From positions 310,001-374,000 of the forward strand of contig NZ_AWXZ01000039.1 of NCBI RefSeq assembly GCF_000496075.1: a stretch of 64,000 nucleotides of DNA, given 5' to 3'. Source of the stretch: Lutibaculum baratangense AMV1. GTDB taxonomy: Bacteria > Pseudomonadota > Alphaproteobacteria > Rhizobiales > Tepidamorphaceae. The position numbers were made by a program, and so were the translations under genes. The notes under the pieces were generated by a model, which worked only from the letters and a program-made list of their open reading frames with translations, had not been told where the DNA came from and did not search any database. Positions 18,142 to 26,526 of this stretch are shown here, piece after piece (within the stretch, counting starts at the first letter, position 1; every line of letters starts with the position of its first letter).

Positions 18142-19685
18142 TAGGCTCCCTCGCGCTTCATGAGCAGGGAGAACGGCGTCATCGCCAGGATGTAGAGATC
18201 GAGCATCAGCGACCAGTTCTCGATGTAATAGAGATCGTGCTCGACGCGATGCTGGATCTTCTCCTGCGTGTCGGTCTCGCCGCGCCAGCCGTTGATCTGC
18301 GCCCAGCCGGTGATGCCCGGCTTCACACGGTGCCGCGCGAAATACCCGTCGACGACTTCGTCATAGAGCCGGTTCGCCGCCTTCGCCTGCAGGGCATGGG
18401 GGCGCGGTCCGACGAGCGAGAGCTCGCCGCGCATCACGTTGAAGAGCTGGGGAAGCTCGTCGAGGCTCGTCTTGCGGATGAATCGGCCGACGCGGGTCAC
18501 GCGCGGGTCGCCCTTCGTGACGAGCCTCGTCGCCGTCGCGTCGCACTGGTCGACATACATCGACCGGAACTTGAAGACGGGAATGAGCTCGTTGTTGAAG
18601 CCGTAGCGATTCTGCCGGAACAGGACCGGCCCCCGGCTGTCGAGCCTGATCGCGACGGCGACGGCCACCATGACGGGGAGGGCGAGGAGGATCGCGAGGC
18701 CGCCGAGGCCATAGTCGAGGCAGGCCTTCTTGACGCGGTTCCAGTCCGCCACCGGCCGGTCCGCGATGTCGAGGAAGGGCACGGTGCCGATATAGGAATA
18801 GGCGCGCGGGCTCAGCCGCAGGTCGTTCGTATGGGCGCTCAGCCGAATGTCGACCGGCAGGACCCAGAGCTCCTTCAGCATCTGAAGGACGCGCCGCTCC
18901 GCGGTGATCGGCAGCGAGACGATGAGAAGGTCGACCCGTGTGCGGCGCGCGAACTCGACGAGCTGATGCACCGTGCCGAGCTTGGGATAGCCGCGCACGA
19001 TGGGCGGCGAGCGGTCGTCCGAGCGGTCGTCGAAGATGCCGCAGATGCGGATGTCGTTGTCGGGATCCTTCGTGAGCGCCGCGATCAGATCCCCGGCGCT
19101 GCTTCCGCCGCCGACGATGACCGCGCGGCGCACGAGCCGGCCGCTGCGCGTCCAGTGGCGCACGAGCTGCAGGACGCCGACGCGGAAGGCGATGAGGGCG
19201 GCGAGGCCCGTGAAGAACCAGGCGAGCAGCCAGGCCCGCGAGAACAGGACGCCATGCCTCGTCATGAAGAGGGCGAGGGCGATCAGGCCGAACACGCCCG
19301 CCCAGACCGCGATGAGGCGGCCGCCGTTCCGGAAGAGCTGGCGGAAAGCGCCCGCGGAATAGCAGCCCATGGTCTGGAAGCCGACGACGGCCGCGACGGA
19401 GCCGCCGAGTATCAGCGGAACATACGCGACGCTGAAGCCGTCGCGCGGCACGACCAGCACCGCCTGCAGGAGGGCGCCGCAGCACACGAGAATGACGAAC
19501 TCGAGCGTGCGGACGAGGCCCGCGAAGACGACGGGCGAAATCGCGTCCGCCACCGGCTCCCGAGCGATCGCTTCGGCCAGCGCGCTGAGGCCCGTGGGCC
19601 TTGCGGCGGGTGAAGCATCAATGGCCGGCGTGGTATCGGTTCCCGGGGCCGCCGCCTGGCCGGCGTTTGCCTGACCTTGTTCCAT
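18138..19685 (-). CDS. Polyprenyl glycosylphosphotransferase (WcaJ/HfsE-like) that starts polysaccharide synthesis
   Basis: This enzyme transfers a sugar-1-phosphate to undecaprenyl phosphate, the first step of repeat-unit assembly. The 515-residue protein has about five N-terminal membrane segments (around 60-215), a nucleotide-binding-like middle domain ([16 protein letters not shown]) and a C-terminal catalytic bacterial sugar transferase domain. That domain shows [38 protein letters not shown] and VGPRPHA. It has the full WcaJ-type architecture rather than the short PglC type. The donor sugar (glucose or galactose is usual) cannot be read. It lies 78 bp after the glycosyltransferase gene. 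Confidence 0.94.
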   Translation of the reverse strand: MEQGQANAGQAAAPGTDTTPAIDASPAARPTGLSALAEAIAREPVADAISPVVFAGLVRTLEFVILVCCGALLQAVLVVPRDGFSVAYVPLILGGSVAAVVGFQTMGCYSAGAFRQLFRNGGRLIAVWAGVFGLIALALFMTRHGVLFSRAWLLAWFFTGLAALIAFRVGVLQLVRHWTRSGRLVRRAVIVGGGSSAGDLIAALTKDPDNDIRICGIFDDRSDDRSPPIVRGYPKLGTVHQLVEFARRTRVDLLIVSLPITAERRVLQMLKELWVLPVDIRLSAHTNDLRLSPRAYSYIGTVPFLDIADRPVADWNRVKKACLDYGLGGLAILLALPVMVAVAVAIRLDSRGPVLFRQNRYGFNNELIPVFKFRSMYVDQCDATATRLVTKGDPRVTRVGRFIRKTSLDELPQLFNVMRGELSLVGPRPHALQAKAANRLYDEVVDGYFARHRVKPGITGWAQINGWRGETDTQEKIQHRVEHDLYYIENWSLMLDLYILAMTPFSLLMKREGAY

Positions 19686-19763
19686 CGTCTGCGCTCCTAT
19701 TCGTGCCCTGTCTCCGGGGGCAGCGATCGGATCGCGATTTACCAGCCAATGATCTCGGAAGAC

Positions 19764-20897
19764 TTAAACCGATATTGGAGACATGGCCTCCGCATAGGCC
19801 GAGAGGACGTCGTCGGTCATGCGTGACAGCGAGAACTGGTCCCTTATGCGGGCCCGCAGTTGCACGGCGTCCCGGGCCATCTCCTCTGGCGCGTCGAGCG
19901 CGCGCGCCATGGCTCGTGCCAGGGCCTGCGGATCCCGTGCCGGCACCAGCCGGTCGGCCAGCGGGCCGAAGATCTCTGCGACGCCGCCGACATCGGTCGC
20001 GATCGTCGGGACACCCGCCGCTCCGGCCTCGAGCACGATGTAGGGAAGCGATTCCGCGCGCGACGGCACGACGAGACACCGCGCGAGAGGAAAGAACTCG
20101 CGCGCCGGACGTGCGCCGGGAAAGGCGACGTGATCCCCCAGGCCAAGGATCGTCGCTTCCCGCCGGAAGGCCGCGGCGTCGGGCCCGTCACCGCCGATGA
20201 CGGCGCGCACCTGCCGTCCCTCGCCGTGCAGCAGGGCAAGAGCTCTCAGGAGCTCCGAGACGCCCTTGAGCTGGCGAAGCTCGCCGACGAAGAGGAACTC
20301 GAGCGCGTCCTCCGCGGGCGAGACCGGCTCGAAGTCGCTCTCCGGCAGGCCGTTATGGACCACGCGGGCCCGGCCGTGCGTGGAGCCGACCTTGCGCTCG
20401 AAGACACGCTGGCCGTAGGCGCTCTCGAACAGGAACGCCTCGGTCCTCCGGGCGAGGAAGCGCTCGGCCTCGAGATAGATGAGCCCGACGGGACTGGAGC
20501 GACTGTAGTGCAGGCTTCCGCCGTGGGGCGTATAGACCCGTGCGGGAGGCGCCGGTGTGGCCAGCCTCGCATAGGTCCCCCCCTTCGCGCCGTGTCCGTG
20601 CACGATGTCCGGTGCGACCTCGATGAGATGCGCCTTCACCGCGCGCAGGGCACGGAGGTCGCCGATGCCCGCCTGTCGCGGCATCGGCACCCTGCGCACG
20701 CCGAGCGTCAGGTCGGCGGCGAGAGCGTCGAGCTTCGCTTCGGCGGTAGCCCCGCCTGTCGCGGCGCCGGCGATCACGCCGACGGCGTGGCCTCGCGCCT
20801 CCTGCTCCCGGGCAAGGTCCTGGACGTGGCGAAAGAGGCCGCCGACCGGCGCACGGAAGCAGTGAATGATGCGCAACGGTCCCTCCGGGATGCGCAT
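19764..20897 (-). CDS. GT4-type family 1 glycosyltransferase
   Basis: This 377-residue GT-B enzyme adds a sugar to the lipid-linked glycan in the cytosol. The N-terminal acceptor half starts LRIIHCFRAPVGGLFRHVQDL with HGHGAKGG-like residues. The C-terminal donor half has LFVGELRQLKGVSELLRAL, VIGGDGPD and the retaining-enzyme signature RAESLPYIVLEAGAAGVPTI. It is the only dedicated glycosyltransferase in this locus, so a short repeat unit or further enzymes elsewhere are implied. It starts 4 bp after the Wza-like gene, so both are co-transcribed. Confidence 0.93.
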   Translation of the reverse strand: MRIPEGPLRIIHCFRAPVGGLFRHVQDLAREQEARGHAVGVIAGAATGGATAEAKLDALAADLTLGVRRVPMPRQAGIGDLRALRAVKAHLIEVAPDIVHGHGAKGGTYARLATPAPPARVYTPHGGSLHYSRSSPVGLIYLEAERFLARRTEAFLFESAYGQRVFERKVGSTHGRARVVHNGLPESDFEPVSPAEDALEFLFVGELRQLKGVSELLRALALLHGEGRQVRAVIGGDGPDAAAFRREATILGLGDHVAFPGARPAREFFPLARCLVVPSRAESLPYIVLEAGAAGVPTIATDVGGVAEIFGPLADRLVPARDPQALARAMARALDAPEEMARDAVQLRARIRDQFSLSRMTDDVLSAYAEAMSPISV

Positions 20898-20901
20898 CAG
20901 C

Positions 20902-21462
20902 TCAGAACCAGCGCTCTAGGACGCGGATCGTGTCGCCCGGCAACACCGGATAGTCGATCGGCACGCGCGCTTCCATCACCACGCCGTCCACGACGCGCGA
21001 GATCTCGATCTGGCGCTCGACGGCGCGTGGCGTGAATCCGCCGGCGATCGCGACGGCACGGCGCCCCGTCAGTTCGTCGACATAGGTGAACTTCCCGGGG
21101 TTGCGCACTTCGCCGAGGATGAAGAAGGGACGATAGGTCTCGACCTGCACCGACACCGACGGATTTCGCAGATAGCCCCCCGCCAGGGCGGACGTGACCG
21201 CCCGCTCGATCTCCTGCGGCGTGCGGCCCTGCGCGGGGATCGTTCCGACGAGCGGCATGGAGATGTTGCCGACCGCATCGACGAGGTAGCTGTTCGTCAG
21301 CCCCTCCTGTCCGAACACGACGACGCGAAGCTGGTCGCCGGAACCCAGCCGGTAGGGATCCGAGAGGCTCGCCGCGAAGCGGTCGTCGATCCTGGTTTGC
21401 CCGGCGCAACCTGCGAGCGCGGTGGCGAGCAGGACGCAGAGCATGAGGATGCGTGCGGACAT
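20902..21462 (-). CDS. Short Wza-type polysaccharide export lipoprotein
   Basis: This is a 186-residue outer-membrane-associated export protein. The signal peptide ends in lipobox ALAGC (Cys about residue 19). A polysaccharide biosynthesis/export domain follows (YRLGSGDQLRVVVFGQEGL, VDAVGNISMPLVGTIPAQG), and then one SLBB-like domain with FFILGEVRNPGKFTYVDELT. It lacks the large C-terminal part of full-length Wza, so it is of the short ExoF/HfsD kind and would need a partner to cross the outer membrane. It is divergent from the co-polymerase gene across a 133-bp control region. Confidence 0.92.
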   Translation of the reverse strand: MSARILMLCVLLATALAGCAGQTRIDDRFAASLSDPYRLGSGDQLRVVVFGQEGLTNSYLVDAVGNISMPLVGTIPAQGRTPQEIERAVTSALAGGYLRNPSVSVQVETYRPFFILGEVRNPGKFTYVDELTGRRAVAIAGGFTPRAVERQIEISRVVDGVVMEARVPIDYPVLPGDTIRVLERWF

Positions 21463-21512
21463 GCGGGGCCCCTGGAAGACCGTCTAGAAGAGAGGTTTCA
21501 AGTATCTGAACA

Positions 21513-21546
21513 GGGTTAACAAAAGGCTGAGGGGGGCGCTTAACCC
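21513..21546. promoter_or_regulatory. Inverted repeat in the divergent promoter of the export genes
   Basis: GGGTTAA (21513-21519) and TTAACCC (21540-21546) are perfect 7-bp inverted arms separated by 20 bp. They lie in the 133-bp region between the divergent Wza-like and Wzc-like genes. The position suggests an operator controlling both directions. Confidence 0.45.
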
Positions 21547-21595
21547 AAAAGTTACCGTGATGGTCTGTGATCGGCGGACCAGAGGGAAGTAGCTC

Positions 21596-23728
21596 ATGCG
21601 TGCGCCGATCAACACACAGCCCACGAGGGACGAGGAGCTTGCCGCCGGACTGACGGCAGCCGGGCTCCTCGCCAGTGTCTGGCGCCGCCGTGCCTGCGTG
21701 ATCGTCCCGCTGGTGGTCGTCCTCGCCCTGACGATCGGCTGGCTTGCCCTTCAGACGCCGCTCTACCGCTCGTCTGCCAAGCTCCTGGTGGAGAACCAGG
21801 AGACGGTCTACACCCGGCCGCAGAACGTGACGTCGAGCGAGCGCAGTATCCTCGACCAGGAGGCGATCCGCAGCCAGGTCCAGCTGATTCTGGCAGGAGA
21901 CCTGAGCCGTACCGTGATCCGGCGATTGAACCTCGCGCAGAACCCGGAATTCGCTCCCTCCGGAGGCCCTATCCGGGCGATCATGCGCTCGGTCGGCCTC
22001 GGCTCCGAGCGTGAGGCGGCCGAGGACCAGTTGCTCGAAGCGTTCTATGACCGGTTGACCGTCTACCAGATCGACCAGTCGCGGGTCATCGCGATCGAGT
22101 TCTCCGCTGCCAATCCGCTTCTGGCCGCGCAAGTGGCGAACGCTGTCGCCGAGGAATATCTCGAGATGCAGCGGGCGGCGAAGCGTGACACGACGCGCGA
22201 GGCGAGCCTGTGGCTCGACGCACAGATCGAGCAGCTTCGGCAGCGCGTCGGAGACGCCGAGACGTCGGTGGAGCGCTACCGGGCGGAGCACAGCCTGTTC
22301 GGCTCTCTGCCGAGCGGAGACACCACGGCGCGGACCCTGTCCGGTCAGCAGCTCTCCGAGCTCGCGACGCAGCTCGCGAGCGCACGCGCCGACAAGAGCT
22401 CGGCCGATGCGCGCGCCCGCCTGTTGCGCCAGCAACTCCAGTCGGGCCGGCCCGTCGAAGCCGCCGACGTGACGAACTCTCCCTTGATCCAGGGCCTGGT
22501 CGGCGAGGCCGTGCGGCTGCGCTCGGAAATCGCCGAGCTGTCGAGCACGCTAGGGCCCCGGCATCCGCGCATGCTGGAGCTGAGCTCTCAGCTCGGCGAC
22601 CTCAGGAGCCAGATCCGCGACGAGATCGCCAAGATCGTTCGCTCGCTCGAGGCGGATGCGGTCGTCGCGGCAGAGCGCGAGCGGGACCTTCTGTCGGAGC
22701 TCGAGGGGCTGAAGGTCCAATCGGCCGAAGCGAACTCCCGGGAGGTCGAGCTGAGGGCGCTCGAGCGCGAGGCGAAGGCGCAGCGCGATCTCCTGGAGTC
22801 GATGCTCGCGCGCTACCGCGAGGCGAGCACCCGCGATACGCTGCAATCGCTTCCCGCCGATGCCCGTATCATCTCGCGCGCGGCTCCCGCCTCCGATCCC
22901 TACTTCCCGAAGCCGGCCGTCACCCTGATCGCCGTGACCGTCGCGACGCTCGTGCTCGCCGTCGGGGCGATCCTGGCCATCGAGCTCGTGAGGCTTGCGG
23001 GCCTCGAGCACGCGGGGCCCGGCGGGCCGGCCAGTCCCGGAGGACGCGGGCGGCGCAGCGACCACGGCGTCGTCGCGCTGCGCCCCGAGCGGGTCGGAAC
23101 CTCGTCGTCGGGTGTGGCGGCCGCAGGGCATGGCAACCTCACCGCGCTCTGCGACCTGGTGGCGGGCGACGGGTCGGGCCTGCCACGCCTCGTGCTCGTC
23201 GCAGGCACGGGCGCGCCGGACGACGAGGCGGCCTTCGCCATGTCGCTCGCGCGGGGCGTCTCGGCCCGAGGGTTCCGCGTCGTGCTGCTCGACACGGGCT
23301 TTGGCCTGGGACGGTTCGCGAATGTCATCGGTGGCGACAGGCCGGGCCTGCGGGAGCTCGTCGACGGCGAGCGGGCCTTCGGGGAGGTGCTGTTCCGCGA
23401 TCCCCGCAGCCGCGCGCATGTCCTGCCCGCGGGCAGGGGCCTCGCCCCGCAGGTGGATGCAGCGCGCCGCGGCACGGACCTCGTGCTCGGGGCGCTGGCG
23501 GACACCTACGACATTGTCCTCATGCTGCACCCCGCGGGAGCAGCCCTGCCGGAGTTCAGCGAGAAGGCCCCGGATGCGGCGCTGCTCGTGGTCTCTGCCG
23601 CGCAGCCGCAGGAGAACGTGGGGGCGCTGCGCGACCGGATCCTCAAGACGGGTCTCGAGGCCGTCACCGTCGTTTCGCTCTCCCCAACGACGGATGCCGG
23701 CGGGGAGGGTGACGCGCTGGCGGCGTGA
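21596..23728 (+). CDS. Wzc/HfsA-type polysaccharide co-polymerase with degenerate tyrosine-kinase-like domain
   Basis: This 710-residue inner membrane protein spans with TM1 (about 33-52) and TM2 (about 440-462). The periplasmic Wzz-like domain has YRSSAKLLVEN and long coiled coils (about 190-420). The GNVR-type region is at RAAPASDPYFPKP. The cytoplasmic part (about 515-710) has the BY-kinase fold order, but the Walker A is VAGTGAPDDEAA with no GK(S/T) and the Walker A' is VVLLDTGFGLGR instead of LLIDxDxR. The tail has no tyrosine cluster. It therefore probably sets chain length and forms the export scaffold without kinase activity. A GAGGGAAG Shine-Dalgarno precedes the ATG. Confidence 0.9.
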   Translation: MRAPINTQPTRDEELAAGLTAAGLLASVWRRRACVIVPLVVVLALTIGWLALQTPLYRSSAKLLVENQETVYTRPQNVTSSERSILDQEAIRSQVQLILAGDLSRTVIRRLNLAQNPEFAPSGGPIRAIMRSVGLGSEREAAEDQLLEAFYDRLTVYQIDQSRVIAIEFSAANPLLAAQVANAVAEEYLEMQRAAKRDTTREASLWLDAQIEQLRQRVGDAETSVERYRAEHSLFGSLPSGDTTARTLSGQQLSELATQLASARADKSSADARARLLRQQLQSGRPVEAADVTNSPLIQGLVGEAVRLRSEIAELSSTLGPRHPRMLELSSQLGDLRSQIRDEIAKIVRSLEADAVVAAERERDLLSELEGLKVQSAEANSREVELRALEREAKAQRDLLESMLARYREASTRDTLQSLPADARIISRAAPASDPYFPKPAVTLIAVTVATLVLAVGAILAIELVRLAGLEHAGPGGPASPGGRGRRSDHGVVALRPERVGTSSSGVAAAGHGNLTALCDLVAGDGSGLPRLVLVAGTGAPDDEAAFAMSLARGVSARGFRVVLLDTGFGLGRFANVIGGDRPGLRELVDGERAFGEVLFRDPRSRAHVLPAGRGLAPQVDAARRGTDLVLGALADTYDIVLMLHPAGAALPEFSEKAPDAALLVVSAAQPQENVGALRDRILKTGLEAVTVVSLSPTTDAGGEGDALAA

Positions 23729-23737
23729 GGAGCGGGC

Positions 23738-25000
23738 TCAGGCGATGCCGAGCCGGTGGAGGAGGGCCATCGCGCCGTCGGAGCGCTTGATGTGCCGCTT
23801 CGCGAATGTGAAGACCGCTTCGCTGCAACTCACGGGCAGGCCGCGGGTGCTCAAGGCGAGATGGGTCTCGAAAAGCTCGTCGACGGTCGGGCACCAGCTC
23901 AGCTTGTAGGTTGCGTCGCCGGTCCCGAGGTCGAAGCCCTTCAGCCCCTTGCGGCATGCGAGTTCGATCACGTCGCGCAGCACGATCTCGCCCGGATGAT
24001 TGGCCGCGAGAGCCGGATCGAACGAGTTCATGAGGCCCGACAGGCGCTTGCCGTCGTTCACGCCGGCCCACGTCGCCGCGACCCGGTCCCCGGCCTGCAG
24101 CCAGTAGATGTCGAGAAGGGGGTGTACCGTGCCGAGGCTGCGATGGCCGAGGTCGCGCAGGAAGTCGTCGACGCCCTGGCGCTCGAACACGTTCGGTGCC
24201 CCGCTCTCGGCCATCCGCAGGCGCTTCTGATGCATGAACACGTCGATCAGCGCGTCGACTTCCTCATGCGTCGAAGGCTGCATGATGGTGCAGCTGCCGC
24301 AGTCCTCGGTGATCTTGCGCTCGGAGCGGCGGAGCTTCTTCCGGGTCGGTCCGCTGCGGAGTGCGGCGTAGAGATCCTCGAAGGACCTCCCGTCGATCTC
24401 GAGCGAATAGGCGCTGCTCGGTGCCGGCTGATGGGGCAGCTCGAGAAGCGGGTTCCTTTGACCGCCCCAGCTATAGGGCTGATTGATCAGCGAGAGCGCG
24501 TCGACCTTCCGTTCGTCCCGCAGAGCCGCCAGGCACCGCGTGACGGCGTTCAGGTCCGGGCGGGCGACAAGAGACCGGGCGTAGAGACCCATCTGATAGT
24601 TGGCGAAGCGTCCGCCGAGCCAGCTCGCGATCCTGACGCCGAGGGCCTGCCGCACGCCGAGCGGCCACACCAGCACCGGCTGCCCTGCGGCATCGTAGCC
24701 GACGACGACGGCCGGCTCGATGCCGTCCGAAGCACCGATGTGGCGCTGCCAGGCCGCCATCCATTCGTATCGATGGTTCGGCGTCGCGATGCCCGTCGCC
24801 TCGAGATGGCGCCAGGCAGGCTCGGCCCCCTCGAGGTCGAGCACCGTGGCGCGAACGATGACGCCCGCATCCTCGCCGCTCAGGGGCAGGCTGCTCACGG
24901 TGGTTGAGATCGCCAAAGGGATCCTCGCGCTCGGAAAAGGAGGTTGCGGCGGTTCTATCAAGCAAAGATCAATAAATCCTTGGGCAAATGCTCCACGCAT
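23738..25000 (-). CDS. FemAB/GNAT-like acyltransferase (CelD/BcsL, HfsK-like)
   Basis: This 420-residue protein has the double-GNAT architecture of the BioF2/CelD acetyltransferase family. Recognisable parts are PAWRHLEATGIATPNHRYEW near the N-terminus, GPTRKKLRRSERKITE in the middle and AATWAGVNDGKRLSGLMNSFDP then GLKGFDLGTGDATYKLSW near the end. Such enzymes modify exopolysaccharides, and HfsK of Caulobacter belongs here. The start is uncertain: ATG 25000 is the outermost plausible one, while a GTG near 24898 would begin just before the conserved region. It converges with the co-polymerase gene (9 bp between) and is divergent from the deacetylase. Confidence 0.85.
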   Translation of the reverse strand: MRGAFAQGFIDLCLIEPPQPPFPSARIPLAISTTVSSLPLSGEDAGVIVRATVLDLEGAEPAWRHLEATGIATPNHRYEWMAAWQRHIGASDGIEPAVVVGYDAAGQPVLVWPLGVRQALGVRIASWLGGRFANYQMGLYARSLVARPDLNAVTRCLAALRDERKVDALSLINQPYSWGGQRNPLLELPHQPAPSSAYSLEIDGRSFEDLYAALRSGPTRKKLRRSERKITEDCGSCTIMQPSTHEEVDALIDVFMHQKRLRMAESGAPNVFERQGVDDFLRDLGHRSLGTVHPLLDIYWLQAGDRVAATWAGVNDGKRLSGLMNSFDPALAANHPGEIVLRDVIELACRKGLKGFDLGTGDATYKLSWCPTVDELFETHLALSTRGLPVSCSEAVFTFAKRHIKRSDGAMALLHRLGIA

Positions 25001-25047
25001 GAGGGCCGCGGCAGGCGCCCGGACGGCGGACGCGGAAGGCGCAAGAG

Positions 25048-26106
25048 ATGGACCGGCGGAGAACCGCCCTGCTGCAGGCGGGGCTGAAGACCCTCTACTA
25101 CACCGGAGCACATAAGGTGCTGGCGCCGCTGACGCGGGGTGAGGGCATCATCTTCACGCTGCACCATATCGTGCCGGGCGAGCCCGAGCCCTTCTCGCCG
25201 AACCGGATCCTCGCGATCACGCCCGAGTTCCTTTCGGCCGTGATCGGGCGCGTGAAGGCTTCGGGCCTCGAGATCGTCTCTCTCGACGAGATGCGGCGTC
25301 GGCTGCTCGAGCCTCCGGAGAACGGACGTCGGTTCGCCTGCTTCACGATCGACGACGGCTACCGGGACAACCTCGTCCATGCTCACCCCGTCTTCGAGCG
25401 CCACGAGGTGCCTTACGCGATCTACGTGATGACCGGCCTCGTCGAGCGGAACGTCGCCCTGTGGTGGCGCACGCTCGAGAAGGTCGTTTCAGATCGCGAG
25501 GAGATCGTCGCCCGGATCGATGGCCAGAGCGTCACGCTCCCCGCGCGCAGCCTCGAAGAGAAGTACGCGGCTTACGAGAAGATCTACTGGCACGTGCGGA
25601 GCCTCGGCGGTCCGGAGCGGGCGAGCGCCGTGACGGGGCTCGCCGCTGAGGCGGGGATCGACGAGCGGGCGCTCGCCAGGGACATGGGCATGAGCTGGGA
25701 CGAGGTGCGCCGGCTGAACGAAAGCCCGCTCGTCACGATCGGCGCACACACCCTGACCCATCCGGCGCTGGCGCAGATGTCCGAGGCCGATGCCTCGTAC
25801 GAGATGGCCGAGAGCCGTCGCATCATCGGCGAGGAGCTCGGAGAACGGCCGCGCCATTTCGCCTATCCCTACGGTAACCCCGCCGCCGCCGGCCGCAGGG
25901 AGTTCCAGCTCGCGCAGCGCCTGGGTTTCGCGACCGCGGTGACGACCAGGCCCGGCATCGTCTACCGCGAGCATGCGGGGGCGCTGTGGTCGCTGCCCCG
26001 CGTCTCGCTGAACGGCGACTACCAGAACCTGAAGTTTCTCGACCTGTTCCTCAGCGGCGCCCCGTTCGCCCTGGCGAACCGGTTCCGCAAGGTCTCAGCC
26101 GCCTGA
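25048..26106 (+). CDS. Polysaccharide deacetylase (NodB/CE4 fold, HfsH-like)
   Basis: This 352-residue CE4 enzyme removes N-acetyl groups from a glycan such as poly-GlcNAc. The metal and catalytic motifs are present: motif 1 as FTIDDGYRDN (normally TFDDG), motif 2 as IGAHTLTHP (H-x-x-x-H metal ligands) and motif 3 FAYPYGNP. No cleavable signal peptide is evident, so it may act in the cytosol on lipid-linked units, as proposed for HfsH. Its partner on the other strand is a FemAB-like transferase, and the pair suits acyl remodelling of the exported polysaccharide. Its stop overlaps the convergent DUF2842 gene by 12 bp. Confidence 0.92.
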   Translation: MDRRRTALLQAGLKTLYYTGAHKVLAPLTRGEGIIFTLHHIVPGEPEPFSPNRILAITPEFLSAVIGRVKASGLEIVSLDEMRRRLLEPPENGRRFACFTIDDGYRDNLVHAHPVFERHEVPYAIYVMTGLVERNVALWWRTLEKVVSDREEIVARIDGQSVTLPARSLEEKYAAYEKIYWHVRSLGGPERASAVTGLAAEAGIDERALARDMGMSWDEVRRLNESPLVTIGAHTLTHPALAQMSEADASYEMAESRRIIGEELGERPRHFAYPYGNPAAAGRREFQLAQRLGFATAVTTRPGIVYREHAGALWSLPRVSLNGDYQNLKFLDLFLSGAPFALANRFRKVSAA

Positions 26107-26313
26107 GCCGCGCTGCCCCCCGCGCGACCAGGCGATGATCAGCATCGCCGGAAAGACCCACGCGATGCCCGCCACGGCGAAATACAGGATCTGGACCACC
26201 GGATGGCGTTCCGGAAAGTGAACGGCGCCCACCACCATCGCGACCGCGATGTAGACGATGACGAAGAGGACGAGGCCGACGCGGCCGATGATGCGCCGGG
26301 ATCGTGAAGCCAT
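26095..26313 (-). CDS. DUF2842 family small membrane protein
   Basis: This 72-residue protein has two transmembrane helices (about 10-32 and 41-62). The first contains FVIVYIAVAMVVGAVHFP, the second ILYFAVAGIAWVFPAMLI. The hydrophobic pattern and IAWVFPAMLII match DUF2842, a family nearly restricted to alphaproteobacteria and often found near cox15. The ATG at 26313 is preferred over an outer in-frame start because it is followed by the usual basic N-terminus. Its function is unknown, though proximity to the heme A synthase gene may hint at respiratory assembly. Confidence 0.82.
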   Translation of the reverse strand: MASRSRRIIGRVGLVLFVIVYIAVAMVVGAVHFPERHPVVQILYFAVAGIAWVFPAMLIIAWSRGGQRGSGG

Positions 26314-26526
26314 TATCTGAGACCCTGGTTGAGGCAACGTGACGCGCGGGCCCGGCCGGGCGCCGGCTTGTCAGTCGCGGAACTATGGCCTTACTAGATC
26401 AAGAGGTCCTCGGGCGAAATCGTCGCGGGGCCCGAATTCGCATGACGGCCGGCCCTTGGAGGGTCATTCCCGCCCGCGGCACGGCTCTCTCGGCAGGCTC
26501 CGGAGCGGCACCAGCGACGAGCACCG

